Positions 1-8,140 of a stretch of 64,000 nucleotides of DNA are shown one piece after another. A program made the translations under genes and the position numbers. The notes beneath the pieces were generated by a model, which saw only the letters and a list, made by a program, of their open reading frames with translations, was not told the origin of the DNA and ran no database searches. This stretch comes from Dechloromonas sp. Dech2017 (GTDB lineage Bacteria; Pseudomonadota; Gammaproteobacteria; Burkholderiales; Rhodocyclaceae). Location: contig SSXW01000007.1 in the NCBI GenBank assembly GCA_009469585.1, positions 56,686 to 120,685 of the forward strand, in the 5' to 3' direction. Every line of letters starts with the position of its first letter. Positions within the stretch are counted from its first letter, which is position 1.

Positions 1-1
1 G

Positions 2-1380
2 GCCTTCACCATCTGCTTCGGCTTCGGGCTGACCCTGCTGATGGGCAAGGGCGCCATGGAGGCGATCTACATCGCCGTCGCCCTCACCTTTTCGAGCACC
101 ATCATCATCGTCAAGCTGCTCTCCGACAAGCGCGAGCTCGATTCGCTGCACGGCCGCATCGCGGTCGGCTTTCTGATCGTCCAGGACCTTGCCGTGGTGC
201 TCGCCATGATGGTGATGAGCGCCCTGCGCGGCGGCGGCGGCGGCGGCGACGCCGACCTCTTCGAAGTCGCCGCCTCGCTGGCCGGGCGGGTTGGGCTGAC
301 CATCGCCGGCCTCTACCTCTTGATGCGCTACCTGCTGCCCCGCCTGGTCAGCATGATGGCCCGCTCCCAGGAATTGCTGCTCATCTTCGCCATCGCCTGG
401 GGCACCAGCCTGGCCGCCCTCGGCGAATGGGCCGGCTTCTCCAAGGAGGCCGGCGCCTTTCTCGCCGGCTTCTCGCTGGCTTCGACGGTTTATCGCGACG
501 CCATCAATGCCCGCCTGACCGGCATCCGCGACTTCCTGCTGCTCTTCTTTTTCATCGACCTCGGCGCCAAGCTCGACTTCTCGACGCTGGGTAGTGAAAT
601 CTGGCCGGCCGCCGTGCTGTCGCTCTTCGTGCTGATCGGCAATCCGCTGATCGTCATGGCCATCATGGGCTACATGGGCTACCGCAAGCGCACCGGCTTT
701 CTCGCCGGGCTGACCGTGGCCCAGATCAGCGAGTTCTCGATCATTTTCGTCGCCATGGGCATCTCGCTCGGCCATGTCGGCACCGAGGTGCTCGGCTTGA
801 CCACGCTGGTCGGCCTGGTCACCATCGCCCTGTCGACCTACATGATCCTCTACTCCCATCCGCTCTACGAGCGCCTCGCCCCCTGGCTCAAGCCCTTCGA
901 GCGCCAGCGACCGTTCCGCGAACTGGCCGTGGCCGTCGAACGCCACGACCTGGCCCGGGCCGACGTCATCGTCATCGGCCTCGGCCGCTACGGCAGCCGG
1001 CTGGCGCTCGGCCTCAAGGAAGCCGGGCTGGCCGTGCTCGGCGTCGATTTCGACCCGGAGACCGCCCGCGCCCTGCGCCGGCAGCGGCTGCCGGTACGCT
1101 ACGGCACGGCATCGACGCCGCCTTCCTCGACAGCCTGCCGCTCGCCCCGGCCACCTGGGTGGTGAGCAGCCTGCCCGACCTCGATTCCAACCGGAATCTG
1201 CTGCGCGCCCTGCGCGAACATGGCTTTGCCGGCGAGATCGCCATCGTCGCCCGCGACGAAGCGCAAGGCATGGCCCTCAAGCAATACGGCGCGCCCACCG
1301 TTCTCTATCCGCTGCGCAATGCGGTGGATTATGTCGTCGAGTCACTAACCGCCATCATTCGCCAGGAGAAAACCCCGTGA
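2..1380 (+). pseudogene. CPA2-type monovalent cation:proton antiporter, 5'-partial and frameshifted
   Basis: This is a membrane antiporter of the KefB/KefC type, exchanging K+ or Na+ for H+. The open frame already runs at the window edge, so the N terminus is missing. The visible part has many hydrophobic helices of the Na_H_exchanger domain, followed by a cytoplasmic TrkA-N (RCK) nucleotide-binding domain with the Rossmann motif VIGLGRYGSRLA near base 970. The frame then breaks: around base 1105 one base (expected GGCGACGGC, seen GGCACGGC) is missing, and the first frame ends at 1165. The rest of the RCK domain continues in the next frame to the TGA at 1378-1380. A run of GGC codons near 230-250 makes a polyglycine loop. 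The next gene overlaps the stop (GTGA), so the two were probably co-translated. Either this is a real one-base deletion or a sequencing error. Confidence 0.8.
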
Positions 1381-2297
1381 GCCCGCTCAGCCAAATTCTC
1401 GCCGCCACCGACCTCTCCGCCCCATCCCGCCATGCCGTCGATCGCGGCTTCCGCATTGCCGCCGAAGTGCAGGCCGCCTACACCGTGCTGCATGCCATCG
1501 AGCTCGACCTGCTCGACAGCCTGCTCGAGGTGCTCGGCGACACCTCGCCGGGCATCAAGCAGCGCCTCGAAAACGATGCCCGCGCCACCCTCGAACACCT
1601 GCTGGCCGATCCCGCCCGCAACCTCGGCCAGGCGGCCCGGCCGTTGATCGTGTCCGGCGGGCCGCTGGAAACCATTACCGCCCACGCCCAGTCCTCTGCT
1701 GCCGACTTGCTGATCCTCGGCGCCCGCGGCGAAGGCTTTCTCCGCCATGCCCTGCTCGGCTCTACGGCATCGCGGTTACTGCGCAAGGCGGGCAGTTGCC
1801 CGGTACTGGTCGTCAAGCAGCAGCCCCACGAAGCCTACCGGCGGCTGCTCATTCCGGTCGATTTCTCGCCAGCCTCGGCCGAAGCCATCGCCTTCGGGCG
1901 GATGCTCGCCCCCACCGCGGAGATCGTGCTGCTCCACGCCTTCGAACTGCCCTTCGAAAGCCGGCTGGTCTATGCCCGCGTCGATCAGGATTTCATCGAC
2001 GACCAGATCCGCCTGGCCAACCATCAGCTCAGGCAGCGCGCCTATCGACTGGCCGAAGCGGCCGGCCTGCGCAGCATCGACTATTCGGTGCTGATCATCC
2101 ACGGTGACCCGTCGCAGCAAATCATCGCCCAGGAACAGGAGCAGAACTGCGACCTGATCGTCATGGGAAAGCACGGCAAGCACCTGGCCGAAGCCTTGCT
2201 GCTGGGCAGCGTCACCAAGCACGTGCTGGCCGAATCGCAGTGTGACGTGCTGGTCATCCCCGAGCGCGACAGCGGCCTGGCGGCAGCCCCGGCCTGA
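1377..2297 (+). CDS. Tandem universal stress protein (two Usp domains)
   Basis: This 306-residue cytoplasmic protein is built from two UspA domains, about residues 1-145 and 150-300. Both halves keep the ATP-binding Gly-rich pattern G-x2-G-x9-G-S: GARGEGFLRHALLGS in the first and GKHGKHLAEALLLGS in the second. Each half also begins with the typical beta strand and Asp (LAATDLS, LIPVDFS). Such tandem Usp proteins bind ATP and act in stress survival; the exact role is unknown. The GTG start overlaps the antiporter stop as GTGA, which suggests translational coupling. Usp domains often sit next to cation antiporters, so it may regulate or respond to ion flux (inference). Confidence 0.92.
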   Translation: MSPLSQILAATDLSAPSRHAVDRGFRIAAEVQAAYTVLHAIELDLLDSLLEVLGDTSPGIKQRLENDARATLEHLLADPARNLGQAARPLIVSGGPLETITAHAQSSAADLLILGARGEGFLRHALLGSTASRLLRKAGSCPVLVVKQQPHEAYRRLLIPVDFSPASAEAIAFGRMLAPTAEIVLLHAFELPFESRLVYARVDQDFIDDQIRLANHQLRQRAYRLAEAAGLRSIDYSVLIIHGDPSQQIIAQEQEQNCDLIVMGKHGKHLAEALLLGSVTKHVLAESQCDVLVIPERDSGLAAAPA

Positions 2298-2310
2298 GGC
2301 AGCGGCGGCC

Positions 2311-2808
2311 TCAGCCGCGGCCGTTCAGTCGGAAGAGGGCGAACGAATAGCCGACGATGCCAGCGAAGAAGAACAGCGACCAGTTGGCCATCGACAGGCC
2401 GAGGAATTCCCACTCGCGGCTGGTACAGAAACCGGTGGCGAGGAACAGCGAGGGATAGGCCATGCCCAGCCAGTCGACCAGGCGCTCGATGGCGTTCGGG
2501 TCGGTGAAGCTGCATTCCGGCGCCAGGTGGGGGTAGGCCTGCATCCACGTCTGGTAGGCGGCGACGCCCAGGCCGAGCAGGCCGAGGCCGCCGGCCAGCG
2601 CCGACCACAGCAGGCGGCCGGCGGGCAGCGCGAAACCGAGCAGACCGACGGCGCCGATCGCCAGGTAGAGCAGGCGCTGGAAAATGCACAGCGGGCACGG
2701 CGACAGGCGAAGCAACGCCTGCAACTCCATACCGACCGCCACCAAGCCCAGGCAGCCCAGCCCCAATGTCGCAAACCACGCCCTGACCGGCACCTTCGAC
2801 CAATTCAT
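2311..2808 (-). CDS. dsbB: Disulfide bond formation protein B
   Basis: Inner-membrane quinone-linked oxidase that re-oxidises periplasmic DsbA. Four hydrophobic helices are visible. The first periplasmic cysteine pair is the CPLC motif after the first helix, and a second pair (ECS and FCTS) lies in the large periplasmic loop before the last helix. I chose the ATG at 2808 because it has a GGAAG ribosome site seven bases upstream and gives a normal 165-residue protein. An ATG at 2823 and a TTG at 2829 are also in frame. It is transcribed away from rstA and converges on the Usp gene with only 13 bases between them. Confidence 0.95.
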   Translation of the reverse strand: MNWSKVPVRAWFATLGLGCLGLVAVGMELQALLRLSPCPLCIFQRLLYLAIGAVGLLGFALPAGRLLWSALAGGLGLLGLGVAAYQTWMQAYPHLAPECSFTDPNAIERLVDWLGMAYPSLFLATGFCTSREWEFLGLSMANWSLFFFAGIVGYSFALFRLNGRG

Positions 2809-2863
2809 CAAGCCACTTCCCATGAACAAAAACAGGCCCGATTCTAAGCCATGCCGGCGCCGA

Positions 2864-2899
2864 CTTCGAAATTAGCCGCTTTTTCCGGTCGACCGCAGC
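2864..2899 (-). repeat. Dispersed GCGGTCGAC-type repeat, copy 1
   Basis: Read on the minus strand it begins GCTGCGGTCGACCGGAAA and continues into an AT-rich block with GGC and TTTCGAA. It lies in the gap between divergent dsbB and rstA. Confidence 0.7.
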
Positions 2900-2962
2900 G
2901 CCATCCGGGCGACGCCCCGCGGCAAGGTGGACCGCCGCTCGGCGGCCAGCTAAGATGCCCGG

Positions 2963-3667
2963 ATGAATACGCGCATCCTGCTTGTCGAAGACGACGAACG
3001 CCTGGCCGAACTGACGGCCGAATACCTGACCAAGAACGACATGGAAGTCGGCATCGAGCCGCGCGGCGACACCGCCGAGGCCCGCATCCTGAGCGAACAG
3101 CCGGACCTGGTCATTCTCGACGTGATGCTGCCCGGCAAGGACGGCTTCGAGGTCTGCCGCGCCATCCGCGGCCAGTACCGCGGCGTCATCCTGATGCTGA
3201 CCGCCCGCGACGAGGATTTCGACCAGATCCTCGGCCTCGAGATGGGGGCCGACGACTACATCGCCAAGCCGGTCCAGCCGCGCGTCCTGCTCGCCCGCAT
3301 CAAGGCCCTGCTGCGCCGCCTGCCGGCCGCCGGCGAAGCCCCGGCCGGCAGTTCGGAGAACATGCAGTTCGGCCAGTTCCAGATCAGCCAGGCGACGCGC
3401 ACCGCCGCCCTGGCCGGACAGAGCATCGACCTGACCACGGCCGAATTCGATCTCCTCTGGCTGCTCGCCACCCACGCCGGCAACGTGCTGTCGCGCGACG
3501 ACCTGCTGCAGGAACTGCGCGGCATCGGCTTCGACGGGCTGGACCGTTCGATCGACGCCCGCATCTCCCGCCTGCGCAAGAAACTGAACGACGACCCGGA
3601 AAACCCGACGCGCATCAAGACCGTGCGCGGCAAGGGCTACCTGTTCAGCAAGCATGACTGGAACTGA
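2963..3667 (+). CDS. rstA: OmpR-family response regulator, RstA-like
   Basis: This 234-residue regulator has a receiver domain (residues 1-115) and a C-terminal winged-helix DNA-binding domain (about 135-230). The acidic pocket (E9, D10, D11), phospho-acceptor D53 in ILDVMLPG, T80 and K102 are all present, so it should be phosphorylatable. The effector domain shows the usual OmpR pattern, with LTTAEFDLLWLLA and the recognition-helix region DRSIDARISRLRKKL. It overlaps the following kinase gene by 14 bases. The pair most resembles RstA/RstB by the kinase sequence; its signal is unknown. Confidence 0.88.
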   Translation: MNTRILLVEDDERLAELTAEYLTKNDMEVGIEPRGDTAEARILSEQPDLVILDVMLPGKDGFEVCRAIRGQYRGVILMLTARDEDFDQILGLEMGADDYIAKPVQPRVLLARIKALLRRLPAAGEAPAGSSENMQFGQFQISQATRTAALAGQSIDLTTAEFDLLWLLATHAGNVLSRDDLLQELRGIGFDGLDRSIDARISRLRKKLNDDPENPTRIKTVRGKGYLFSKHDWN

Positions 3668-5090
3668 AACGCCGGCCGGCGAAGCGCCCAGCAAGGAACA
3701 CAACCAGGGACTGGCCCGCTCGCTGTTCCGCGTCTCGCTGCCCCGCTGGCGCGGCAGCCGCTACAGCCTGTCCAAGCTGTTCTTCAATTTCTACCTGCTG
3801 GCCATGGGCTCCTTCGTCGCCATCGCCTTCACCGCCGACTTCGTCATCTCCACCGCCCAGCGCGGCATCACCGACGACTACGCCCGCCGCTTCATGCGCG
3901 GCACCATCTCGCTGATCGAGGACGAACTGTTCCGCCACCCGCGCCGCGAATGGAAAAAACAGCTCGAAGTCATCGACAAGAAATTTTCCTATCGCCTCGA
4001 CATCGTCGAACGCATCACCCTCGACCATTCGCTGACCCCGCCCCAGGTCCTCAAGCTCGACGCCGGCGACATCGCCATCGACCACGACGGCGACATCATG
4101 TACCACCGCCTGGGCACCAGCAGCAAGGTGCTGGTGGTCGGCCCCCTGGCCTCCAACCGCAACCCGGAACTGGTCGACCGCCTGCCGCTCGAGCTGCGCC
4201 TGCGCCTGCTGACCTGGAGCCTGATCGGCGTCATCTTCGCCATCGCGCTGTGGTTCTGGATCCGCCCCGTCTGGCGCGACCTCGAGGCGCTGCGCCAGAC
4301 CGCTCGCAACCTCGGCGACGGCCACTTCGACACCCGCTCGCCGGGCGCCCGCACCCAACTCTTCGCGCCGCTGTCCGACACCATGAACAACATGGCCGAG
4401 CGCATCCAGCAACTGCTCGCCACCCACCGCGAACTGTCCTGCGGCATCTCGCACGAACTGCGCACGCCCATCGCCCGCATGCGCTTCGCCCTCGAAATGC
4501 TCGCCGAAACCGACGAAGCCGCCGAGCGCGAACGACTGTGGGCGATGATGGAAGCCGACCTCGACGAACTCGACCAGCTCATCGACACCAGCCTGACCTA
4601 CGCCCGCTTCGAGCGCGAAGCCCCGGAAGCCCACTTCTCCAGCGTCAAGTTCGCCGAGTGGCTGGAAAACGAGGTCGACGCCGTCCGCCTGCTCGGCCGC
4701 CGCCTGGAGGTCACCGTCGACACCGCCAGCCTGCCGGACAACCTGCACGTCGACCTCGACCGCAAGGCCATGCCCTACGCCCTGCGCAACCTGCTGCGCA
4801 ACGCCTTCAAGTACGCCGGCAAGCAGATCCGGGTCAGCGCCGAAGTCGACGGCGAAACCATCCGCATCCACGTCGACGACGACGGCATCGGCATCCCGCC
4901 CGAAGAGCGCGAGCATGTCTTCTCCGCCTTCACCCGGCTCGACCGCTCGCGCGACCGCTCGACCGGCGGCTACGGCCTCGGCCTGGCCATCGCCCGCCGC
5001 GTCCTCGAACTGCAGGGCGGCACTGCCAACGCCGCCGCCTCGCCGCTCGGCGGCGCCCGCTTCACGCTGGCCTGGAAAGCCCGCCAATAG
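3654..5090 (+). CDS. rstB: Sensor histidine kinase, RstB-like
   Basis: Inner-membrane kinase partner of the upstream regulator, 478 residues. It has an N-terminal cytoplasmic tail, a first transmembrane helix near residues 40-65, a periplasmic sensor region of roughly 130 residues, a second helix near 185-205, then HAMP, HisKA and HATPase domains. The phospho-acceptor motif is SHELRTPIARMRF. The ATP lid region has DDDGIGIPPEER and GYGLGLAIARRV. The arrangement HRELSCGISHELRTPIAR is typical of RstB. The ATG lies inside the end of rstA, so the two are translated together. Two tiny genes follow and could be targets (inference). Confidence 0.88.
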   Translation: MTGTETPAGEAPSKEHNQGLARSLFRVSLPRWRGSRYSLSKLFFNFYLLAMGSFVAIAFTADFVISTAQRGITDDYARRFMRGTISLIEDELFRHPRREWKKQLEVIDKKFSYRLDIVERITLDHSLTPPQVLKLDAGDIAIDHDGDIMYHRLGTSSKVLVVGPLASNRNPELVDRLPLELRLRLLTWSLIGVIFAIALWFWIRPVWRDLEALRQTARNLGDGHFDTRSPGARTQLFAPLSDTMNNMAERIQQLLATHRELSCGISHELRTPIARMRFALEMLAETDEAAERERLWAMMEADLDELDQLIDTSLTYARFEREAPEAHFSSVKFAEWLENEVDAVRLLGRRLEVTVDTASLPDNLHVDLDRKAMPYALRNLLRNAFKYAGKQIRVSAEVDGETIRIHVDDDGIGIPPEEREHVFSAFTRLDRSRDRSTGGYGLGLAIARRVLELQGGTANAAASPLGGARFTLAWKARQ

Positions 5091-5099
5091 CCGGCTGAC

Positions 5100-5118
5100 G
5101 ACGTTGTTACACAACGTC
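5100..5118. promoter_or_regulatory. Palindrome downstream of rstB, possible operator
   Basis: GACGTTGT, a three-base spacer TAC, then ACAACGTC form a perfect 8-bp inverted repeat that extends imperfectly outward (TGACGACG / CGTCATCA). It contains GTTACA, the conserved half of the enterobacterial RstA box, but the other half does not match. It could be an operator for the two tiny genes starting at 5246, or a weak hairpin after rstB. Confidence 0.35.
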
Positions 5119-5245
5119 ATCAAGGATCAACACCTGTTACCTCGCGGCTACGCAGGCACAACAGACGTCATATCCCGACCTCCCTACAATGCGAGCCATG
5201 CAAGAACACGAAGCCCGCCAAGAGGATAAAAAGGAAATGGACCCC

Positions 5246-5344
5246 ATGAACATCAAGCAATTTATCGAAGCCACCCGCCAGTACCTGTTCGAACTGGCCA
5301 TCCCGCAACCGGCCCTGGAAACCGCCGCCGGCAAGGACTGCTGA
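5246..5344 (+). CDS. Small hypothetical protein (32 aa)
   Basis: A 32-codon frame starting at an ATG that has a good ribosome site (AAAAAGGA, ten bases upstream). Its stop overlaps the ATG of the next small gene as TGATG, the pattern of translational coupling. The peptide starts MNIKQFIEATRQYLFEL, can form an amphipathic helix, and ends in Cys. An in-frame ATG at 5198 would add 16 charged residues but has no ribosome site. I do not recognise it. Its reality is supported mainly by the coupled start and stop and by the terminator that closes the pair. Confidence 0.5.
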   Translation: MNIKQFIEATRQYLFELAIPQPALETAAGKDC

Positions 5345-5523
5345 TGGCCTTCGCCGACAACCTGCCGATCAGCGAGGCGCTCGGCGTCTTCGTCGGCATA
5401 ACCGGCTTCGACTGGCTGACCGAAGGCCAGGCCGAACCCCTCGATGCTGCCATCGCTGCCATCGCCGCCGGGGCCGTCATCGCCGTTGCCCGCCAGGTCA
5501 TGAAACGGCTGCGCAAACGCTGA
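5344..5523 (+). CDS. Small hypothetical membrane-associated protein (59 aa)
   Basis: A 59-residue frame coupled to the preceding tiny gene (TGATG). The middle (about residues 33-50) is an Ala/Ile/Val-rich hydrophobic helix, followed by a strongly basic tail (RQVMKRLRKR) that would stay on the cytoplasmic side. Codon third positions are mostly G or C, as in real genes here. A second small hairpin (TCTCGAAT / ATTCGAGA, 5539-5562) and a classic terminator follow directly. Function is unknown. The closeness to rstAB and to a palindrome suggests a regulated membrane micropeptide (inference). Confidence 0.5.
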   Translation: MAFADNLPISEALGVFVGITGFDWLTEGQAEPLDAAIAAIAAGAVIAVARQVMKRLRKR

Positions 5524-5570
5524 ACCGCTTTACCCTCCTCTCGAATACCCCCCGATTCGAGACCTCCCTG

Positions 5571-6392
5571 TTACCCCGCCCTCGAGGCGGGGTTTTTTTT
5601 GCTGCCGGAATTGCTCCGCTTGCAACTGGCATCGAGGTACTTGCGGACTCCGGGGACGTCGCCTTTCTCCAGTCCCAGCACATAAGTCGGACGCTTCGTG
5701 ACGCCATTCAGCGAGGCACCGAAGGCTGCCCCGGCCCAATAGGTCAGGCCGTGCCAATCGGTGTCGAGCGCTTGGCAGCTGCCGTGCTTTATGACCTGGT
5801 CGTTGCCGACCAGCAGGTACCTGTCGTGCAGGTCGCCAAAATAGATGCTCAGCTTGCCGTTCAAGCTGGTCTTGAGCTCTTCGGCGGCGGCCTCGTCGTA
5901 AGCATCCTGGCGACAATAGAGGTGCAGTCGATCAAAGGAACAGTCCTTCAGCAGCTTGCCGACCAGCTTGGCCGGCGAAACTTTCTTGTTGTCGTCGGAG
6001 GTACTCGAGCAAGCATAAGGATCGACCAGGACAATTTCACTGCCGAGCGACGCCAGTTTGGCGAGTTTTCCCCAAAAGCCGCCGGCTTCCGGGTCAGCGG
6101 CGGTGGCGATGCTGGCGCCAGGAGAAGGAATCTGGCTCAGCCACTGCGGGTAGCGCGCAGCGCCCGATTCGGCAAAAGCGCATTGGCTGTTTTCCAGAAA
6201 CAGATGCTCGAGCCTGTCGAGCCGCGCAAACAAGTCGTGCCGGAAGTAGCGCGGAAAAATCTCGTCCCGCTCGCATTGATCGAGGGCTTTCAAGACGCGA
6301 CGGACCAGTCGCTCAACTGCCTCCGGCCCCCATCGACCATCGATATCGTGCAGTTCGCGGGAAATTTCATCGTGCAGGATACGCTTCAGCAT
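5571..6392 (-). CDS. Uncharacterised protein with PLD-like HDR motif
   Basis: A 273-residue soluble protein I do not recognise with confidence. No signal peptide or membrane helix is visible. The N-terminal 90 residues are rich in charged helices. The second half contains LGSEIVLVDPYA, then a strand-rich stretch ending DLHDRYLLVGNDQVIKHG. The spaced HDR ... HG resembles the degenerate catalytic repeat of phospholipase-D-like and MIT-associated domains, which can bind or cut nucleic acid or lipid. The gene has weaker third-position G+C than its neighbours, which suggests acquisition. Its last residues (SGSKKNPASRAG) are encoded by the neighbouring terminator hairpin, so the ancestral C terminus may be lost. 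The start has a GGGGG-type ribosome site. Confidence 0.6.
   Translation of the reverse strand: MLKRILHDEISRELHDIDGRWGPEAVERLVRRVLKALDQCERDEIFPRYFRHDLFARLDRLEHLFLENSQCAFAESGAARYPQWLSQIPSPGASIATAADPEAGGFWGKLAKLASLGSEIVLVDPYACSSTSDDNKKVSPAKLVGKLLKDCSFDRLHLYCRQDAYDEAAAEELKTSLNGKLSIYFGDLHDRYLLVGNDQVIKHGSCQALDTDWHGLTYWAGAAFGASLNGVTKRPTYVLGLEKGDVPGVRKYLDASCKRSNSGSKKNPASRAG
5574..5600 (+). terminator. Rho-independent terminator after the small-gene pair
   Basis: CCCCGCC, loop CTCGA, GGCGGGG, then eight T. It is read from the plus strand. The last codons of the convergent minus-strand gene run through it. Confidence 0.85.
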
Positions 6393-6517
6393 CTATGCCC
6401 CCTGAATTTGAATGGCCTTGCCCAGGCCCATTGATCGAAGGCGGCAATTCTATCGGACGCGTCCTTTCCCCGGCCATTGTCATAGCCAGGCCGCTGCCTT
6501 GGGAACGACGGCCGATC

Positions 6518-6550
6518 GCTGCGGTCGATGGGGAAAAATGGCCAAAATCG
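6518..6550 (+). repeat. Dispersed GCGGTCGAC-type repeat, copy 2
   Basis: GCTGCGGTCGATGGGGAAA followed by ATGGCCAAAATCG. It occupies the leader just upstream of the sugar dehydrogenase and creates a false in-frame ATG at 6528. Confidence 0.8.
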
Positions 6551-6569
6551 AAAAAGCAACGAGGATACG

Positions 6570-7724
6570 ATGACCGATTCAGCTCTCCCGAATTTCCGAC
6601 GCCTGCCGCCCTGGGCCGTGCTGCTCTGGGCCCTGCTCTGCTGCGCCGGCGCCGCGGCCCAGGAGTTTTCCAGCCAGGTCCAGCGCTTCCGGGCGGTCAG
6701 CCTAACCGAAGGCCTGGAGAATCCATGGGGTCTGGCCTTTCTGCCGGACGGCCGGATGCTGGTCAGCGAGCGCCCCGGCCGCCTGCGCCTGGTGGCTGCC
6801 GATGGCCGCCTCGACCCGCAGCCCATCGACGGCGTGCCGCCGGTGGTCGCCGTCAACCAGGGCGGCCTGCTCGATGTCGCGGTGCACCCGGATTACGCCC
6901 GTAACGGCTGGATCTACCTGTCTTATTCCGGGGCCGGCCCGGGCGGCTCGGGCACCGAGGTGTTGCGCGCCCGGCTCGACGGCCACGCCCTGCGCGAGGC
7001 CCAGGTGATTTTCCGCATGCAGCCGAAATCGTCGGCCAACCATCATTTCGGCTCGCGCCTGGTGTTCAACGGCAAGGGTCATCTCTACATCACCCTCGGG
7101 GAGCGGGGCGACATGGAGCGCGCTCAACGCCTCGACGACCATGCCGGCTCGGTCATCCGCGTGCACGACGACGGCCGGGTTCCCGACGACAACCCCTGGG
7201 TCGGCCGGCCCGGCGCCCGGCCGGAAAAATTCAGCCTCGGCCACCGCAACATCCAGGGCGCCGCGCTGCATCCGCAAAGCGGCGAATTGTGGGCGCACGA
7301 GCACGGCCCGCAGGGCGGCGACGAAATCAACATCGTGCGGGCCGGCCGCAACTACGGCTGGCCGGTCATCACCTACGGCCGCAACTACATCACCGGCACC
7401 GCCATCGGCGAAGGCACGGCCAGGCCGGGCATGGAGCAGCCGCTGTGGCAGTGGACGCCGTCGATCGCCCCGTCGGGCATGGCCTTCTACACCGGCCAGC
7501 GTTTTCCTGCCTGGCGCGGCAACCTCTTCGTCGGCGCCCTGCGCGGCCAGATGCTGGTCAGGCTGACGCTGGACGGCGACCGTGTCGTTGCCGAGGAACG
7601 CCTGGTAGACGGCCGTCTCGGCCGCATCCGCGACGTCCGCGTCGGCCCGGACGGCCTGCTCTACCTGCTGATCGACAGCAACCGCGGGCGCATCGTGCGC
7701 CTCGAGCCGGTGCCTGGCCCCTGA
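6570..7724 (+). CDS. yliI: PQQ-dependent aldose sugar dehydrogenase, YliI-like
   Basis: Periplasmic soluble glucose/aldose dehydrogenase of the six-bladed beta-propeller type that uses PQQ and passes electrons to the respiratory chain. The 384-residue protein has a signal peptide (hydrophobic WAVLLWALLCCAGAAA, cleavage before QEF). Blade signatures include GLENPWGLAFLPDG, the His region ANHHFGSRLVF, and GHRNIQGAALHP with WAHEHGPQGGDEIN near the C-terminal third. Length and motifs match YliI/Asd. I chose the ATG at 6570 because GAGG lies upstream; the ATG at 6528 is inside a repeat. No PQQ synthesis genes are in the window, so PQQ must come from elsewhere. Confidence 0.88.
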   Translation: MTDSALPNFRRLPPWAVLLWALLCCAGAAAQEFSSQVQRFRAVSLTEGLENPWGLAFLPDGRMLVSERPGRLRLVAADGRLDPQPIDGVPPVVAVNQGGLLDVAVHPDYARNGWIYLSYSGAGPGGSGTEVLRARLDGHALREAQVIFRMQPKSSANHHFGSRLVFNGKGHLYITLGERGDMERAQRLDDHAGSVIRVHDDGRVPDDNPWVGRPGARPEKFSLGHRNIQGAALHPQSGELWAHEHGPQGGDEINIVRAGRNYGWPVITYGRNYITGTAIGEGTARPGMEQPLWQWTPSIAPSGMAFYTGQRFPAWRGNLFVGALRGQMLVRLTLDGDRVVAEERLVDGRLGRIRDVRVGPDGLLYLLIDSNRGRIVRLEPVPGP

Positions 7725-7769
7725 CCCGGCGCCGCCGGGCATCGCCTGCCTGGCCGGCCGGGCAGCCGC

Positions 7770-8036
7770 CTAGTCAAGCGACGGCGTCGCCTGGCGAATC
7801 AGGGCCGGCCGCTCGGGCGGCCCGCCGCCACCCTGGCGGAGCACGCCATTACCGTGCCAGAACAGCACGACCCAGATCAGCGAGCCGAGGGGCAGGACGA
7901 CCCCGACCGCGAACAGGAAAACCTTGAACGAACGCCCCCACGACGAGCGGGCGGCGAAGAGCAGGCCGGTCGCCTGCGGCAGCCGGCGCACCCAGCCGAT
8001 GTAGGCGCGCCACAGGGCGGCGAGTTGTCCGATCAT
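7770..8036 (-). CDS. Small single-pass membrane protein
   Basis: An 88-residue protein with a basic N-terminal helix (LWRAYIGWVRRLP), one clear transmembrane segment (FLFAVGVVLPLGSLIWVVLFW, about residues 40-60) and a Gly/Pro-rich tail. I do not recognise it. The start is uncertain: the ATG at 8036 is preceded by a weak GGA, and another in-frame ATG lies ten codons upstream. It converges on the sugar dehydrogenase and lies downstream of the DUF998 gene. Confidence 0.5.
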   Translation of the reverse strand: MIGQLAALWRAYIGWVRRLPQATGLLFAARSSWGRSFKVFLFAVGVVLPLGSLIWVVLFWHGNGVLRQGGGGPPERPALIRQATPSLD

Positions 8037-8140
8037 GGTGCGGTTTTTTCCATCCGGTTGTCTCATCCATCCCGCCTGGCGGGGGCGTGTTGATTTTGTG
8101 CGGCCGATTATCGTTGCCGCGTGTTGCCGGAAGATGACGG

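Noticed and set aside
230..250. GGC triplet run in the antiporter as a phase-variable tract.
   Set aside because: It is a trinucleotide run, so slippage changes only the glycine count and would not shift the frame. The frameshift lies elsewhere, near 1105.
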